Assembly: GCF_014651855.1 (NCBI RefSeq)
Contig: NZ_BMXR01000012.1
Coordinates: 1 to 64,000, forward strand
Origin: Saccharospirillum salsuginis
Lineage (GTDB): Bacteria > Pseudomonadota > Gammaproteobacteria > Pseudomonadales > Natronospirillaceae
Direction: 5' to 3'
DNA: 64,000 bases
Shown here: piece by piece, positions 32,449 through 44,612 of the stretch
Position numbering within the stretch: the first letter of the stretch is position 1
Layout of the letters: each line of letters begins with the position of its first letter
Notes under the pieces: generated by a model
Databases searched by the model: none
What the model was told of the DNA's origin: nothing
The model's input: the letters and a program-made list of their open reading frames with translations, nothing else
Position numbers and translations under genes: made by a program

Positions 32449-34506
32449 ATGAAGCCTTGGCTCCTCCCCTGTGTATTAACCCTGTTAACCGCCTTACTCA
32501 CCGCCTGTGCCGGCGGTGGCAGCGACGACAATGATGGTGACGACTCCGGTTCCGCCACGTCCTCCCAACAACGACTGTCCGGTTCGGTCAGTCAGGAAGG
32601 CGGGGCCTCCGACGAGGATCCCATCAGCGTTAAAATCCTCAGTTACGATGGCGACGACACTCTGATAGACAGCGAAACCACCGTTGCCAGCTACCTCAGC
32701 CAAAGCGACAGCTGGATCTACGAGTCTGAAATCGACATGGACAAGGCCGGCGGCTATCTGGTCGTCAGCATGGACAAAGACGGCTACGCCGGTTTCAACC
32801 GGAAAGTCGAGTTCGATGCACCGCGCGACATCCAGGTGCTCGGCCGGATTGTCGAAGCGGCCGAGGCGCAGGTCACGGTGGAAAGCAGCGGCTATGTTCT
32901 GCGCAGTGGCCGCACACGCAACAGCTTCACCTTCGCTCTGGTCGAGGACGGTCGAGGCCAGCGCTCCCTGGTCGGTGGCGCCTCCAACCTGCTCGCGGCC
33001 CGCGCCGCCAATGCCACCGATGTCCTGGTGATCGATATTCCCGCCAGCTCCGTGCCCCAGGACACCACTGAACTGCAGGGCCGCATGGCCAGCTTCGACC
33101 CGAACGATGCGGAAGAATCCGAATCCTTCCCCGGCGAATACGCCGACAGCGACGGCAACGAACTGCTCTCGGTCGCGTTCCAGTTCAACGAGATCACCAC
33201 ACAGGACGGAGAGTCCCTGGGCAAGGCGGTTCAGCAGGCCCGCGCCAATGGCTTGATGTCCCGTGCTGAAACCGAACCCACGATCATCTCCCGGTACATT
33301 CCCGAAGGCAGCTGTTCCGCCATGGAAAACCTGGGCGATTCCGACGACACCAAGTCCGGCTTCCAGATTCCGGTGTACACCTACAACCCGAACAGTGGCC
33401 TGTGGGATTTGCTGGGCACCGGCACCGTCTACGAAGACGGTGGCACCCCGGTCCCCAGTGACCGGGAAATTTTCGATTGCGGAAGCGTCACCTATTACCT
33501 GGAAATCGAAGTCAGCAACGAAGACTTCAACCGGAAATGGTGGAACCTGGACTACCCGCTGACATTCGAACAACCGGTCCAGCTGTGCGCCAAGGTGCGC
33601 ATCGAGGATCAGGATGGTGCACCGTTGAGTGGCACCTCGATTTTCCTGAAGGACGACGATGGCCGCAGCTTCTCCGATACCTACGGTTACACCAACGACA
33701 GCGGAGAAGTCACACTGAATACCACGTTAATCGACGGCAGTGACGACCGTAGCGCACAAATTCGGTATTGGGGTTTCAACAGCGCCGCTTATGTTTCCAG
33801 TGCCGTGACCTTGAGCGAAGACTGCGCCACCCGTCAGACGGTAACCGTGGAGCGCCGGGACAAATGCCTGATCCGGGGCCAGGTAAACGATGAAACCGGT
33901 CCGCTCAAGGATGTACTGGTTTACGCATATGGCTATGGCGATCAGGACTGGCATTACGGATACGGGCAAACCAATGCCAGCGGCGAGTTCAGCCTGAACG
34001 CGGTCTGCAACATGGATTACACCGTCTACGCCTACGGTAGCCAGACCTACTATCAGAGCTTCAAGAGCGCCAATGTCGACGCCAGCCTGGGCGAGGACGA
34101 ACAGTCCGATAACGGCGAAGTGGTCCAACTGGACACCATCACCATCGAAAACCAGGGCCCGATCGCCTATGCCTGGTTCTACTGGAGCTCCAACATTGGG
34201 GACACTACGGTTGGCGACGATGGCGAAACCTACTACAGCCTCGACAGCGGCACTGTCGACGTCTGGGGCTACGCCTGGGACTACGAAGGAGATTGGCCCG
34301 TCAGCATGACGCTGCAACTCATCGATGAAGACGGCACGGTCAGAGACAGCGTGACTCAAGAGCTGACCGAGGAAGACTACTTCGCCGATGAGGATGGTTT
34401 GCTGACGCTGGATGTACCGGGCAACGGATACTACCGCCTAGGCGGCACAGCGACTGACAGCAAGGGGAATTCCAGCGACATCAACAGCTACGGCGCGATC
34501 GATTAA
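32449..34506 (+). CDS. large acidic lipoprotein with carboxypeptidase-regulatory-like domains
   Basis: The 685-residue protein has a lipoprotein signal (LLTALLTACAGGG) and an Asp/Ser-rich linker. Successive beta-sandwich units follow: an N-terminal one (about 45-160), two CarboxypepD_reg/transthyretin-like units with Tyr/Gly-rich strands (about 380-560, including GAPLSGTSIFLKDDDGR and GPLKDVLVYAYGYGDQDW) and a C-terminal Ig-like unit. The strongly acidic composition fits a surface protein of a salt-adapted bacterium. It may bind or organise extracellular material; there is no catalytic motif. The start at 32449 has AAAAGGA upstream. A strong hairpin lies after the stop. Confidence 0.8.
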   Translation: MKPWLLPCVLTLLTALLTACAGGGSDDNDGDDSGSATSSQQRLSGSVSQEGGASDEDPISVKILSYDGDDTLIDSETTVASYLSQSDSWIYESEIDMDKAGGYLVVSMDKDGYAGFNRKVEFDAPRDIQVLGRIVEAAEAQVTVESSGYVLRSGRTRNSFTFALVEDGRGQRSLVGGASNLLAARAANATDVLVIDIPASSVPQDTTELQGRMASFDPNDAEESESFPGEYADSDGNELLSVAFQFNEITTQDGESLGKAVQQARANGLMSRAETEPTIISRYIPEGSCSAMENLGDSDDTKSGFQIPVYTYNPNSGLWDLLGTGTVYEDGGTPVPSDREIFDCGSVTYYLEIEVSNEDFNRKWWNLDYPLTFEQPVQLCAKVRIEDQDGAPLSGTSIFLKDDDGRSFSDTYGYTNDSGEVTLNTTLIDGSDDRSAQIRYWGFNSAAYVSSAVTLSEDCATRQTVTVERRDKCLIRGQVNDETGPLKDVLVYAYGYGDQDWHYGYGQTNASGEFSLNAVCNMDYTVYAYGSQTYYQSFKSANVDASLGEDEQSDNGEVVQLDTITIENQGPIAYAWFYWSSNIGDTTVGDDGETYYSLDSGTVDVWGYAWDYEGDWPVSMTLQLIDEDGTVRDSVTQELTEEDYFADEDGLLTLDVPGNGYYRLGGTATDSKGNSSDINSYGAID

Positions 34507-34514
34507 CGCGTCTT

Positions 34515-34539
34515 CCCTCCGGGCCGGGCGCCCGGAGGG
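34515..34539. terminator. strong bidirectional terminator hairpin
   Basis: CCCTCCGGGC (34515-34524) pairs perfectly with GCCCGGAGGG (34530-34539) around a 5-nt loop. It lies between the convergent lipoprotein and 34569 genes. Confidence 0.7.
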
Positions 34540-34568
34540 ATTGATTCACACCCGCGACAGCGTTTGAC

Positions 34569-34967
34569 TCAAGCCCGATCAACCTGCAACGGCTGCATGG
34601 ATTGTTTCAACTGGGCCCAGAGCCGCTGGCGCTCCATCTCCAGCGTCAGCCCCTGGCTTTGACGCCAGTCCCGCCACTGCCGCAACACCGTACTCACCAC
34701 CCAGTTCGACGGTCGGCAAAAGCGATAATGGGAGCCATCGCGAGCCAGCACCGAGACACTGTCCGCCTCGATCTCGACCGCGCCCAGTGCGCACTGAGCC
34801 GACGGACGGCGCTTGTTCTGATAGTAACCGGCTTCCACAAAGCAGACGCCCTCGTTTGACGTCCACAGGAAGGCCACCGGTAAGGTGAGCTGGAAGAAAT
34901 CCGGCCCCTGGATCACAACTTCAAGATTCTCGTTGAACGGCAGTTGTTCACGGGGAATCGGCTGCAT
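34569..34967 (-). CDS. conserved-looking protein of unknown function, 132 aa
   Basis: I do not recognise this protein. It is 132 residues, without signal peptide or membrane span. The N-terminal half is beta-rich (LEVVIQGPDFFQLTLPVAFL, CFVEAGYYQNKRRPS) and the C-terminal half is helical and basic (SNWVVSTVLRQWRDWRQSQG). Codon use looks like its neighbours, and the frame is free of stops against the long opposing strand. It is monocistronic, between a terminator hairpin and a methyltransferase-like gene on the other strand. Confidence 0.55.
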   Translation of the reverse strand: MQPIPREQLPFNENLEVVIQGPDFFQLTLPVAFLWTSNEGVCFVEAGYYQNKRRPSAQCALGAVEIEADSVSVLARDGSHYRFCRPSNWVVSTVLRQWRDWRQSQGLTLEMERQRLWAQLKQSMQPLQVDRA

Positions 34968-35215
34968 GGATCAATCCCTTTTCTCGATTTGACTGAGGCT
35001 GTTGAGTCGACGCTGCGCGAACTGGCGAGGCGATGGTGCCTTGCCGACTGTCCTTCGTCGCGGCAAGGGCCACTATAAATCCGCCCGGAGAAAATGCCAA
35101 AACGAATGTGTCATTCGTGTCCGCTTTTGATTCAATCCCGGCGGGATCGGCTTGTCATCGCGAAACGTCCGTGCTGAGATGGACACTGTTTGAATCCATC
35201 CGAGACCTTGCATTG

Positions 35216-35818
35216 ATGCCCATCGAGCTGTTCACCCGCCACTTCCTGGGACTCTTCTTCCTGATGATTGGCCTGCTGTATGGCTGCCGCAGCCTGGGTC
35301 TGTCACAACGATGCGGGTACAGCCACATCCACTATGGCGAACCGGGCTCGGCCACCTGGTGGCACCGGCAAAGTTTCAACCTGTTTCGGGCGGCCATACT
35401 GGGGGTGTGTCTGGCGCGCATCCCGTTTCCCATCGACGGCTGGCTGGGCATGATCGAGCCGCTGTATCAACCCGGCATCCTGCTGATCGGCGTCGCCCTG
35501 CAGCTCATCGCCTTCGCCCTCATCAGCTACGTTCAAGGCTACCTGAACGCCGACTGGCGCTCCGGCATCGATCAGGACCATCCACCGTCGCTGATCACCG
35601 ACGGGCCTTACGGCCGCAGCCGCAACCCCATTTTCCTGGCCATCCTGATCGGACAATTCGGCTTTTTCCTGGCCTTGCCCAGCCTGTTTTCCCTGGTGTG
35701 TCTGGTGGTTGGCGCGGGGGTGATCCTCCGCCAGGCCCGGGCCGAGGAAAGTGCCCTGAACCGGTTGCACGGCTCGGCCTATGAGGAATACCGCCACCGC
35801 GTTCCGCGTTGGTTGTGA
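35216..35818 (+). CDS. isoprenylcysteine-methyltransferase-like membrane protein
   Basis: The roughly 200-residue integral membrane protein ends in the typical ICMT/PEMT-like module: SLITDGPYGRSRNPIFLAIL, followed by membrane spans and AEESALNRLHGSAYEEYRHR. In this family the RNP and the downstream Glu-Glu segment form the SAM and substrate sites. It presumably methylates a lipophilic small molecule or lipid in the membrane. The start is uncertain: an ATG at 35216 (MPIELFTRH) directly precedes the first hydrophobic segment. The upstream 250 bp hold no other gene. Confidence 0.75.
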   Translation: MPIELFTRHFLGLFFLMIGLLYGCRSLGLSQRCGYSHIHYGEPGSATWWHRQSFNLFRAAILGVCLARIPFPIDGWLGMIEPLYQPGILLIGVALQLIAFALISYVQGYLNADWRSGIDQDHPPSLITDGPYGRSRNPIFLAILIGQFGFFLALPSLFSLVCLVVGAGVILRQARAEESALNRLHGSAYEEYRHRVPRWL

Positions 35819-35949
35819 GCCTGCAACGCTGAGTTCCAGCAACGATCAGGCGGCCTGCTTGTCGATTCGGCCGGCAACGGACTACCCTGACCTCAGCTTA
35901 AACGATGGGCTTACAGTCGCATCAATCACTCTTAACCAGGAGAACCGGG

Positions 35950-36621
35950 ATGTCGAATTGGATTGAACTCAGCGCTTCGGACCAACACCGCTTCAAAGCC
36001 TACCTCGCCGAACCCGAAGGCACGCCCAAAGGAGCCATCGTCGTGCTGCAGGAGATCTTCGGTGTGAACAAACACATCCGCACGGTCTGCGACCGACTGG
36101 CTGGCGAAGGCTATGTCGCCGCCGCCCCGGCGCTGTTCGACCGGGTTGAGCGGGACTACGAGGCGGGTTACGAGCCCGAGGACGTCAAACGTGGACGAGA
36201 CCTGGTACTGAGAGTGGACCTGGCGCGATCGCTCGACGACATCGACGCCACCGTCGCTCACCTGAAACCGCAGGGCCCGGTCAGCATCATTGGCTTTTGT
36301 CTGGGCGGCTCCCTCGCTTTTAAGTTCGCCGCCCGATCGGAGAACATCGCCTGTGCGGTCGGCTACTACGGCGGACGCATTCCGGACTGGGCCGATGAAA
36401 CGCCCCGGTGCCCGACCATCCTGCACTTCGGCGAAGAAGACGCCGCCATCCCGATGGACAAGGTGGACATCGTGCGTCAAAAACAACCCGAACTGCCGAT
36501 CTACACCTACCCGGCCGGTCACGGTTTCAATTGCGATTTGCGCGGTTCCTACGAGCCCGAATCGGCCGCGCTCGCCTGGAAGCGGACGATGGCGTTTATT
36601 GAGGACAACAGCCGAGGGTGA
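35950..36621 (+). CDS. dienelactone hydrolase family protein
   Basis: The 223-residue alpha/beta hydrolase is of the dienelactone hydrolase type. It has the Glu-containing VVLQEIFGVNKHIRT, the nucleophile elbow IIGFCLGGSLAF (Cys-type), an Asp in HFGEEDAAIPMDKVD and His in YPAGHGFNCDLRGSYEPESA. These form the Cys-Asp-His triad of DLH proteins. Without chloroaromatic pathway genes nearby, its substrate is unknown; many such proteins are general carboxymethylenebutenolidase-like enzymes. AGGAGA precedes the start at 35950. Confidence 0.9.
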   Translation: MSNWIELSASDQHRFKAYLAEPEGTPKGAIVVLQEIFGVNKHIRTVCDRLAGEGYVAAAPALFDRVERDYEAGYEPEDVKRGRDLVLRVDLARSLDDIDATVAHLKPQGPVSIIGFCLGGSLAFKFAARSENIACAVGYYGGRIPDWADETPRCPTILHFGEEDAAIPMDKVDIVRQKQPELPIYTYPAGHGFNCDLRGSYEPESAALAWKRTMAFIEDNSRG

Positions 36622-36698
36622 ACAGCCCTTGGCTTCAGGAACGTGCGCCCAGCTAAGCGCATTGATTCACGTTTATTGAGGCAACTTTAGACTGGCAC

Positions 36699-36727
36699 TT
36701 GACGCCAACGCCGTATCGACCTTAAAT
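36699..36727 (+). promoter_or_regulatory. sigma70-like promoter of the DUF2269 gene
   Basis: TTGACG (36699-36704) and TTAAAT (36722-36727) are separated by 17 bp, about 33 bp before the ATG at 36761. Confidence 0.5.
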
Positions 36728-36760
36728 AGTCCACTTGGTCGATAATAAAAGTACCCGCCA

Positions 36761-37225
36761 ATGACTTATCTCTTGCTGAAATACTGTCACCTCCTGTCCG
36801 CTGTGATCATGCTGGGAACCACCCTGTGCAACGGCATCCTGCGGTTTCACACCAACGGCACCCGGCAAAGCCATCATATGGCCGCGATCTCGACGGGCGT
36901 AACGGCGCTGAATCGCATTCTGCTCGGTCCATCACTGACCCTGTTGCTGCTGACCGGTCTGGCTATGACACTGAGTCGCTGGTCGTTCGACATGGCCTGG
37001 CTTCAATGGTCACTGGGCCTCTACGGCCTGCTGCTGTTGGCGTTTATTCTGGGGTATGCCGAGGAACGTCGATTGGAACGGTTAGCTGTCGACGCCTTCG
37101 ACAACGGCCAACACGAACCGGACCCGCGCTACTGGCAGGTCATGCGTCGGGCCACGCCCATCGGACTGGGAGCCACCCTGGTCAGTCTGTGGATACTGTT
37201 TATGATGCTGGCGAAGCCGATGTAA
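36761..37225 (+). CDS. DUF2269 family membrane protein
   Basis: The 154-residue protein has four transmembrane segments and begins MTYLLLKYCHLLSAVIMLGT, the pattern of DUF2269 (related to heme-copper or CopD-like membrane proteins) with a conserved His in TM1. Other segments are LGPSLTLLLLTGLAMTLSR and PIGLGATLVSLWILFMMLAK. Its function is unknown. The sigma70-like promoter at 36699 suggests it is transcribed on its own. Confidence 0.82.
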   Translation: MTYLLLKYCHLLSAVIMLGTTLCNGILRFHTNGTRQSHHMAAISTGVTALNRILLGPSLTLLLLTGLAMTLSRWSFDMAWLQWSLGLYGLLLLAFILGYAEERRLERLAVDAFDNGQHEPDPRYWQVMRRATPIGLGATLVSLWILFMMLAKPM

Positions 37226-37325
37226 CCCGCTCTGGTTGGAGGTTTCACCTTATCCGCATTGAGACGGGACGGGGCTTGATGCATCATTCCGGCCTCATAT
37301 TCGACCGTCGCCCCCTCGTCACCCG

Positions 37326-40604
<3,279 letters not shown>

Positions 40605-40605
40605 C

Positions 40606-40681
40606 TTACCCGCAACAAGGGGTAAAATTGACCTTACCCGCTATAGGGTATAATCTCGAACTTATCCGCTCCAGGGGGTAG
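40606..40681 (+). promoter_or_regulatory. hipBA promoter with three phased HipB operators
   Basis: Three 20-bp dyads start exactly 28 bp apart: TTACCC-N8-GGGTAA (40606-40625), TTACCC with GGGTATAA (40634-40653) and TTATCC-N8-GGGTAG (40662-40681). They resemble the E. coli HipB site TATCC-N8-GGATA. A perfect -10 TATAAT (40649-40654) lies within the second dyad, and TTGACC (40628-40633) is a -35 at 15-bp spacing. The third operator contains the Shine-Dalgarno GGGGGTAG before the hipB ATG. HipB binding would therefore block both promoter and leader. Confidence 0.75.
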
Positions 40682-40683
40682 CC

Positions 40684-40932
40684 ATGAAAATTACAACACC
40701 GGACATGTTGGCCCAGGCTCTGAAAAATGCGAGAACCTCGCGACAGTTGAGTCAGGAAGCAACCGCCAAGCTGGTTGGCATCAAACAGGATACGGTGTCC
40801 AGATTCGAGACCCGACCGGACAGCAGCCGGATTGACACCCTATTCAAGATACTGGCGGCCCTGGAATTGGAGCTGCAGGTTGTCGAGCGTGATCGAGGGA
40901 CTCAAGGTACGGGTTGGTCGGAGGAGTGGTGA
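40684..40932 (+). CDS. hipB: HipB-type antitoxin
   Basis: This 82-residue Xre-family repressor has a helix-turn-helix (LSQEATAKLVGIKQDTVSRF) and the DSSRIDTLFKILAALELELQ segment typical of HipB. Like E. coli HipB it ends in a C-terminal tryptophan (SEEW), part of the tail that is recognised for HipA contact and Lon-dependent turnover. It neutralises HipA and represses the operon through the three dyads upstream. The hipA start is 3 bp after its stop. Confidence 0.92.
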   Translation: MKITTPDMLAQALKNARTSRQLSQEATAKLVGIKQDTVSRFETRPDSSRIDTLFKILAALELELQVVERDRGTQGTGWSEEW

Positions 40933-40935
40933 GGC

Positions 40936-42240
40936 GTGGCCAATTTGATCGTTGCCCTTAACGGCATTCAAGTCGGTGTGTTGACCCAAGGCGCCGACGG
41001 GTCATTGAGATTCCAGTATCTGCCGGAATGGCTTCAAATGGATGGCGCAAGGGCCATTTCTCTATCCCTGCCGTTAAAGAAATCCCCTCACATCGGATCT
41101 TCGGTATTCAACTTCTTCGACAACCTACTTCCCGATGCGGATGCGATTCGCGCCCGCATGCAGGTCCGGTTCGAAGCGCCCACCAGGCACCCATTCGACC
41201 TGCTTTCACGAATCGGTCGGGATTGCATCGGTGCCATCCAATTATACCCTGAATTCATGGACATCCCCGATGTCCGGACCATTACGGCCGATCCTTTGGA
41301 CGACCACGACATAGGGCGGATTCTGAGCCGCTATCAGGAAGACCCTTTGGGTATGAACCGGGACACGGACTTCCGAATTTCCCTGGCGGGCGCCCAGGAA
41401 AAAACCGCCTTGCTGTGGCACCAAAATCGATGGCAACGCCCGGTTGGCAGCACACCGACGAGCCACATTTTCAAATTACCCATTGGACTTCTGGATCAGC
41501 GCAACATCGACCTGCGAGAAAGTAACGAGAACGAATGGCTGTGCCTTCGTATACTGGCTGCATTCGGCATGCCCGTGGCCAACGCTGAATTAGCCCGCTT
41601 CGACGACAATGGCGTGCTGGTGGTGGAACGCTTCGACCGCCGCTGGTCCCGGGATGGTTCCTGGTTAATGCGGCTTCCCCAGGAGGATTTCTGCCAGGCT
41701 CTGGGGATCTCACCGGCATTGAAATACGAAAACGAGGGAGGTCCGGGTATCGAGGCCGGCATGAAACTCCTGCTCGGTTCCCAACAGGCTCACCGGGATC
41801 GGAATCTGTTTTTCAAAGCCCAGATCCTGTTTTGGCTAATGGCCGCGATTGACGGACATGCCAAGAACTTCAGCCTGTTTATCAAGCCTCACACCGCCAT
41901 CGAAATGACGCCACTCTACGACGTACTCTCCGCCTACCCGTTGATGGCACAGGGCTCTCTCCCTCCCGAAAGAACCAAAATGGCCATGTCGGTCAAGAGT
42001 AAGAACCGACATTATGACTGGCCGCGAATCGAAGCGCGCCACTTCATCAGTACCGCACAACAGGTAGGGTTTTCAGCGGAGTCTGCAAAAGCCATGATTC
42101 ACGATATCGCCGAGCGGACGGACATCGCGCTTGCGCAAGTGGAAGCACAACTTCCCCCGGATTTTCCGGCTCATATCAGCGACCCTATCCTGACCGGTAT
42201 TCGCAGGCAGGCCACCAAGTTGATGGATTCACAACCATAG
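40936..42240 (+). CDS. hipA: HipA serine/threonine kinase toxin
   Basis: The 434-residue protein is close to E. coli HipA, with the phosphorylation-loop segment FRISLAGAQEKTALLW (the Ser matches the autophosphorylated Ser150 of E. coli), SHIFKLPIG, VVERFDRRWSRDGSW, GGPGIEAGMKLLLGS and the catalytic loop AAIDGHAKNFSLFI. HipA phosphorylates glutamyl-tRNA synthetase and halts growth. The start is a GTG at 40936 with GGAGGAG upstream inside the end of hipB. All kinase residues seem intact, so the toxin is likely functional. The next gene starts 9 bp after its stop but has an unrelated function. Confidence 0.94.
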   Translation: MANLIVALNGIQVGVLTQGADGSLRFQYLPEWLQMDGARAISLSLPLKKSPHIGSSVFNFFDNLLPDADAIRARMQVRFEAPTRHPFDLLSRIGRDCIGAIQLYPEFMDIPDVRTITADPLDDHDIGRILSRYQEDPLGMNRDTDFRISLAGAQEKTALLWHQNRWQRPVGSTPTSHIFKLPIGLLDQRNIDLRESNENEWLCLRILAAFGMPVANAELARFDDNGVLVVERFDRRWSRDGSWLMRLPQEDFCQALGISPALKYENEGGPGIEAGMKLLLGSQQAHRDRNLFFKAQILFWLMAAIDGHAKNFSLFIKPHTAIEMTPLYDVLSAYPLMAQGSLPPERTKMAMSVKSKNRHYDWPRIEARHFISTAQQVGFSAESAKAMIHDIAERTDIALAQVEAQLPPDFPAHISDPILTGIRRQATKLMDSQP

Positions 42241-42249
42241 GAGCCTCCC

Positions 42250-43596
42250 ATGTCCGACTTCCCCTTCACCGACCTGACCCGCCTGGAACATCGGGACGAC
42301 CTGCCCGCGGCGTGCGACACCGTCATTATCGGCGGGGGCATCATCGGTGTGATGACCGCTTACTACCTGGCTTGCCAGGGGCAGCGTGTGGTGGTGTGCG
42401 AGAAGGGTCGCATCGCCGGTGAGCAGTCGTCGCGCAACTGGGGCTGGGTTCGCCAGCAGGGTCGGCACCCGGCGGAATTGTCGATCATGGTGGAGGCTCA
42501 TCGTCTGTGGCGGGAACTGACCGACCTGATGTCGGAAGACATCGGCTATCGCACCACCGGTATTCTCTACATGGCGGCGGACGATGAGGAAATGGCGACC
42601 TTTGAGCGCTGGTTGCCACACGCCCGCGATGCGGGCGTGGACAGCCGGTTATTGAGCCGGGATGAGGTCATGACGATGCTGCCGGGCGCCCGGGGCGACT
42701 GGGCCGGCGGCCTGCATACCCCGAGCGATGGCCGGGCCGAACCCTGGTTCGCGGTGCCAGCCCTGGCGCGGCTGGCGAAACAGGCTGGCGCAACCCTTCG
42801 GGAAAGCTGCGCGGTACGGGCGCTGGATGTGCAGTCGGGCGCCGTGACCGGCGTCTTTACCGAGCATGGCCGGGTCGGTTGCCAACAGGTCGTGCTCGCC
42901 GCCGGGGCCTGGAGTTCGCTGTTCGTCCGCAACCATGGCGTGAGGTTGCCGCAACTCAGTGTACTCGGCTCGGTCATGGCGACCGAGGCACTGGAACTGC
43001 CGTTCACCGGCGGCGCGGCCGACCCCGACCTCGCCTTTCGAACCCGTCTGGACGGCGGTGCGACCGTCGCTCACGGCTTCCACCACGATTTTTTCATCGG
43101 CCCCGACGCGTTTCGTCACCTGCGCCAATTCGGCGGTCAGGTGCGCGGTGGCCTGAAGAGCACGCATTTGAGGCTGAAAGCGCCGGCCGGCTATCCGGAC
43201 GCCTGGGGCACGCCCCGGCGCTGGCGACCCACCGATGTCTCACCGTTCGAACGGCTGCGCGTACTGAACCCGCAGCCGAACCGGCGTACGCTCGATACAG
43301 CCCTGGAGCGCTTCGCCGACACCTGGCCGACGCGGGAACGCCCCGGCATCCGCAAAGCCTGGGCCGGTATGATCGACACCCTGCCGGACGAATTGCCGGT
43401 CATCGACCGGGTGCCGGACCTCGACGGCCTGATTCTGGCCACCGGCATGAGCGGCCACGGCTTCGGCATCGGGCCCGGTTTCGGTCGGGTACTGGCCGAT
43501 CTGGTGCTGGGACGGCCGGTCGGACACGACCTGAACGCCTTCCGCTACGAGCGCTTCTTCGACGGTACCCGGCTCGAACCGGGTCTGGCCTTCTGA
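42250..43596 (+). CDS. DAO-family FAD-dependent oxidoreductase
   Basis: The 448-residue flavoprotein carries VIIGGGIIGVMTAYYLACQG (FAD motif, about 25-45), SRNWGWVRQQGRHP and the C-terminal GLILATGMSGHGFGIGPGFG. These place it in the DAO group near D-amino acid dehydrogenases and opine/amine oxidases, and not near PuuB. The substrate is unknown. A TauE/SafE carrier gene follows 97 bp downstream on the same strand and might export or import a related sulfur compound. The binding site is AGGAG at 42239-42243, which overlaps the hipA stop. Confidence 0.82.
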   Translation: MSDFPFTDLTRLEHRDDLPAACDTVIIGGGIIGVMTAYYLACQGQRVVVCEKGRIAGEQSSRNWGWVRQQGRHPAELSIMVEAHRLWRELTDLMSEDIGYRTTGILYMAADDEEMATFERWLPHARDAGVDSRLLSRDEVMTMLPGARGDWAGGLHTPSDGRAEPWFAVPALARLAKQAGATLRESCAVRALDVQSGAVTGVFTEHGRVGCQQVVLAAGAWSSLFVRNHGVRLPQLSVLGSVMATEALELPFTGGAADPDLAFRTRLDGGATVAHGFHHDFFIGPDAFRHLRQFGGQVRGGLKSTHLRLKAPAGYPDAWGTPRRWRPTDVSPFERLRVLNPQPNRRTLDTALERFADTWPTRERPGIRKAWAGMIDTLPDELPVIDRVPDLDGLILATGMSGHGFGIGPGFGRVLADLVLGRPVGHDLNAFRYERFFDGTRLEPGLAF

Positions 43597-43693
43597 TGGT
43601 CATGAACACAGCGTTGCACCGTCCGTGCTGGCCGGGCCGCCTCCGGACACTTCATACTGGCGCGCCCAACCGCCCACCTGGAGCCGACCTGCA

Positions 43694-44455
43694 ATGACCC
43701 TCGACACCCTCTGGACCGTACTGCCACTGCTCGCGCTGATCTTCATGGCCTCGGGCACGGTCAAAGGGCTGTCCGGCTTCGGCATGCCCTTCATCGCCGT
43801 GCCGGGCGCGACCATCCTGCTGAACGTGCCGATCAGTCAGGCCATCGCCTGGGTGCTGGTCTCCGGCGTCGCCACCAATTCGGTGCAATTGATTCAGACC
43901 CGGCGGGAATGGCGGGTGCTGCGCGAGATCTGGCCACTGGTCGCCACAGTACTGGTGGGCATGACGCTGTCGGTCCAATTACTGTCCGTGCTGGATTCGC
44001 GCATCACCACCCTGATTCTCGGCGCGGTCATGGTGATCTCGGTCGGGGCACAGCTGTGGCGCGGCTGGGTCATTCTGCCCGAACGCCGGACCCTGGCCAT
44101 GGTAACCGGCGGCGCCGTCGCCGGCCTGTTCGGCGGGCTGACCTCCTTCTACGGGTTTCCGTCATTACAGGTATTGGTCGCCACCGGCCTGCGCAAGGAC
44201 ACCTTCATCTTCGCCGCCAGCTTTCTGCTGTTCTCGGGCACCATCGTGCTGGCCGCCGGCCTCGGTTCCCAGGGACTGATGACACCGCTGGACGCACTGA
44301 TCTCCGCCATCCTGCTGGTGCCGGCGCTCATCGGCATGGCCCTGGGGCAACGGCTGCGCCGCGCGCTGTCACCCGAGAAGTTCACGCGGGTGGTTCTGTT
44401 CGTGCTGCTGGCCACAGGGCTGAGCCTGGTGATCCGCAGCCTGATCCTGGCGTGA
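43694..44455 (+). CDS. TauE/SafE (TSUP) family membrane permease
   Basis: The 253-residue protein has about eight transmembrane segments in two similar halves, with GTVKGLSGFGMPFIAVPGA at the N-terminus and AVAGLFGGLTSFYGFPSLQV at the start of the second half, as expected for TSUP carriers. Members transport sulfite, sulfoacetate or other organosulfur anions; none can be named here. The ATG at 43694 is preferred over the longer frame. It may form a unit with the preceding oxidoreductase. Confidence 0.85.
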   Translation: MTLDTLWTVLPLLALIFMASGTVKGLSGFGMPFIAVPGATILLNVPISQAIAWVLVSGVATNSVQLIQTRREWRVLREIWPLVATVLVGMTLSVQLLSVLDSRITTLILGAVMVISVGAQLWRGWVILPERRTLAMVTGGAVAGLFGGLTSFYGFPSLQVLVATGLRKDTFIFAASFLLFSGTIVLAAGLGSQGLMTPLDALISAILLVPALIGMALGQRLRRALSPEKFTRVVLFVLLATGLSLVIRSLILA

Positions 44456-44533
44456 CACGCCCTCCGCCGGAGGAGCGGAACACACACCGGTTACAGGTGA
44501 ATTAAATTCACTCATGAGGTGAAAAAGCATCGT

Positions 44534-44562
44534 TTGTGACAGACCGGTCAAGTTCGTACTCT
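44534..44562 (+). promoter_or_regulatory. promoter with TGACAG/CGGTCA dyad (TetR-type), site 1
   Basis: TTGTGA (44534-44539) and TACTCT (44557-44562) are 17 bp apart. Between them lies TGACAGACCGGTCA, a TGAC-N6-GTCA dyad. The same layout occurs at 62248-62276 upstream of another small protein gene. Such dyads are typical TetR-family operators. Confidence 0.6.
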
Positions 44563-44612
44563 ATGCGTATCGACAGCGGTACTACCGCCCAACCCGAGAC
44601 CAAGAGGACAGA

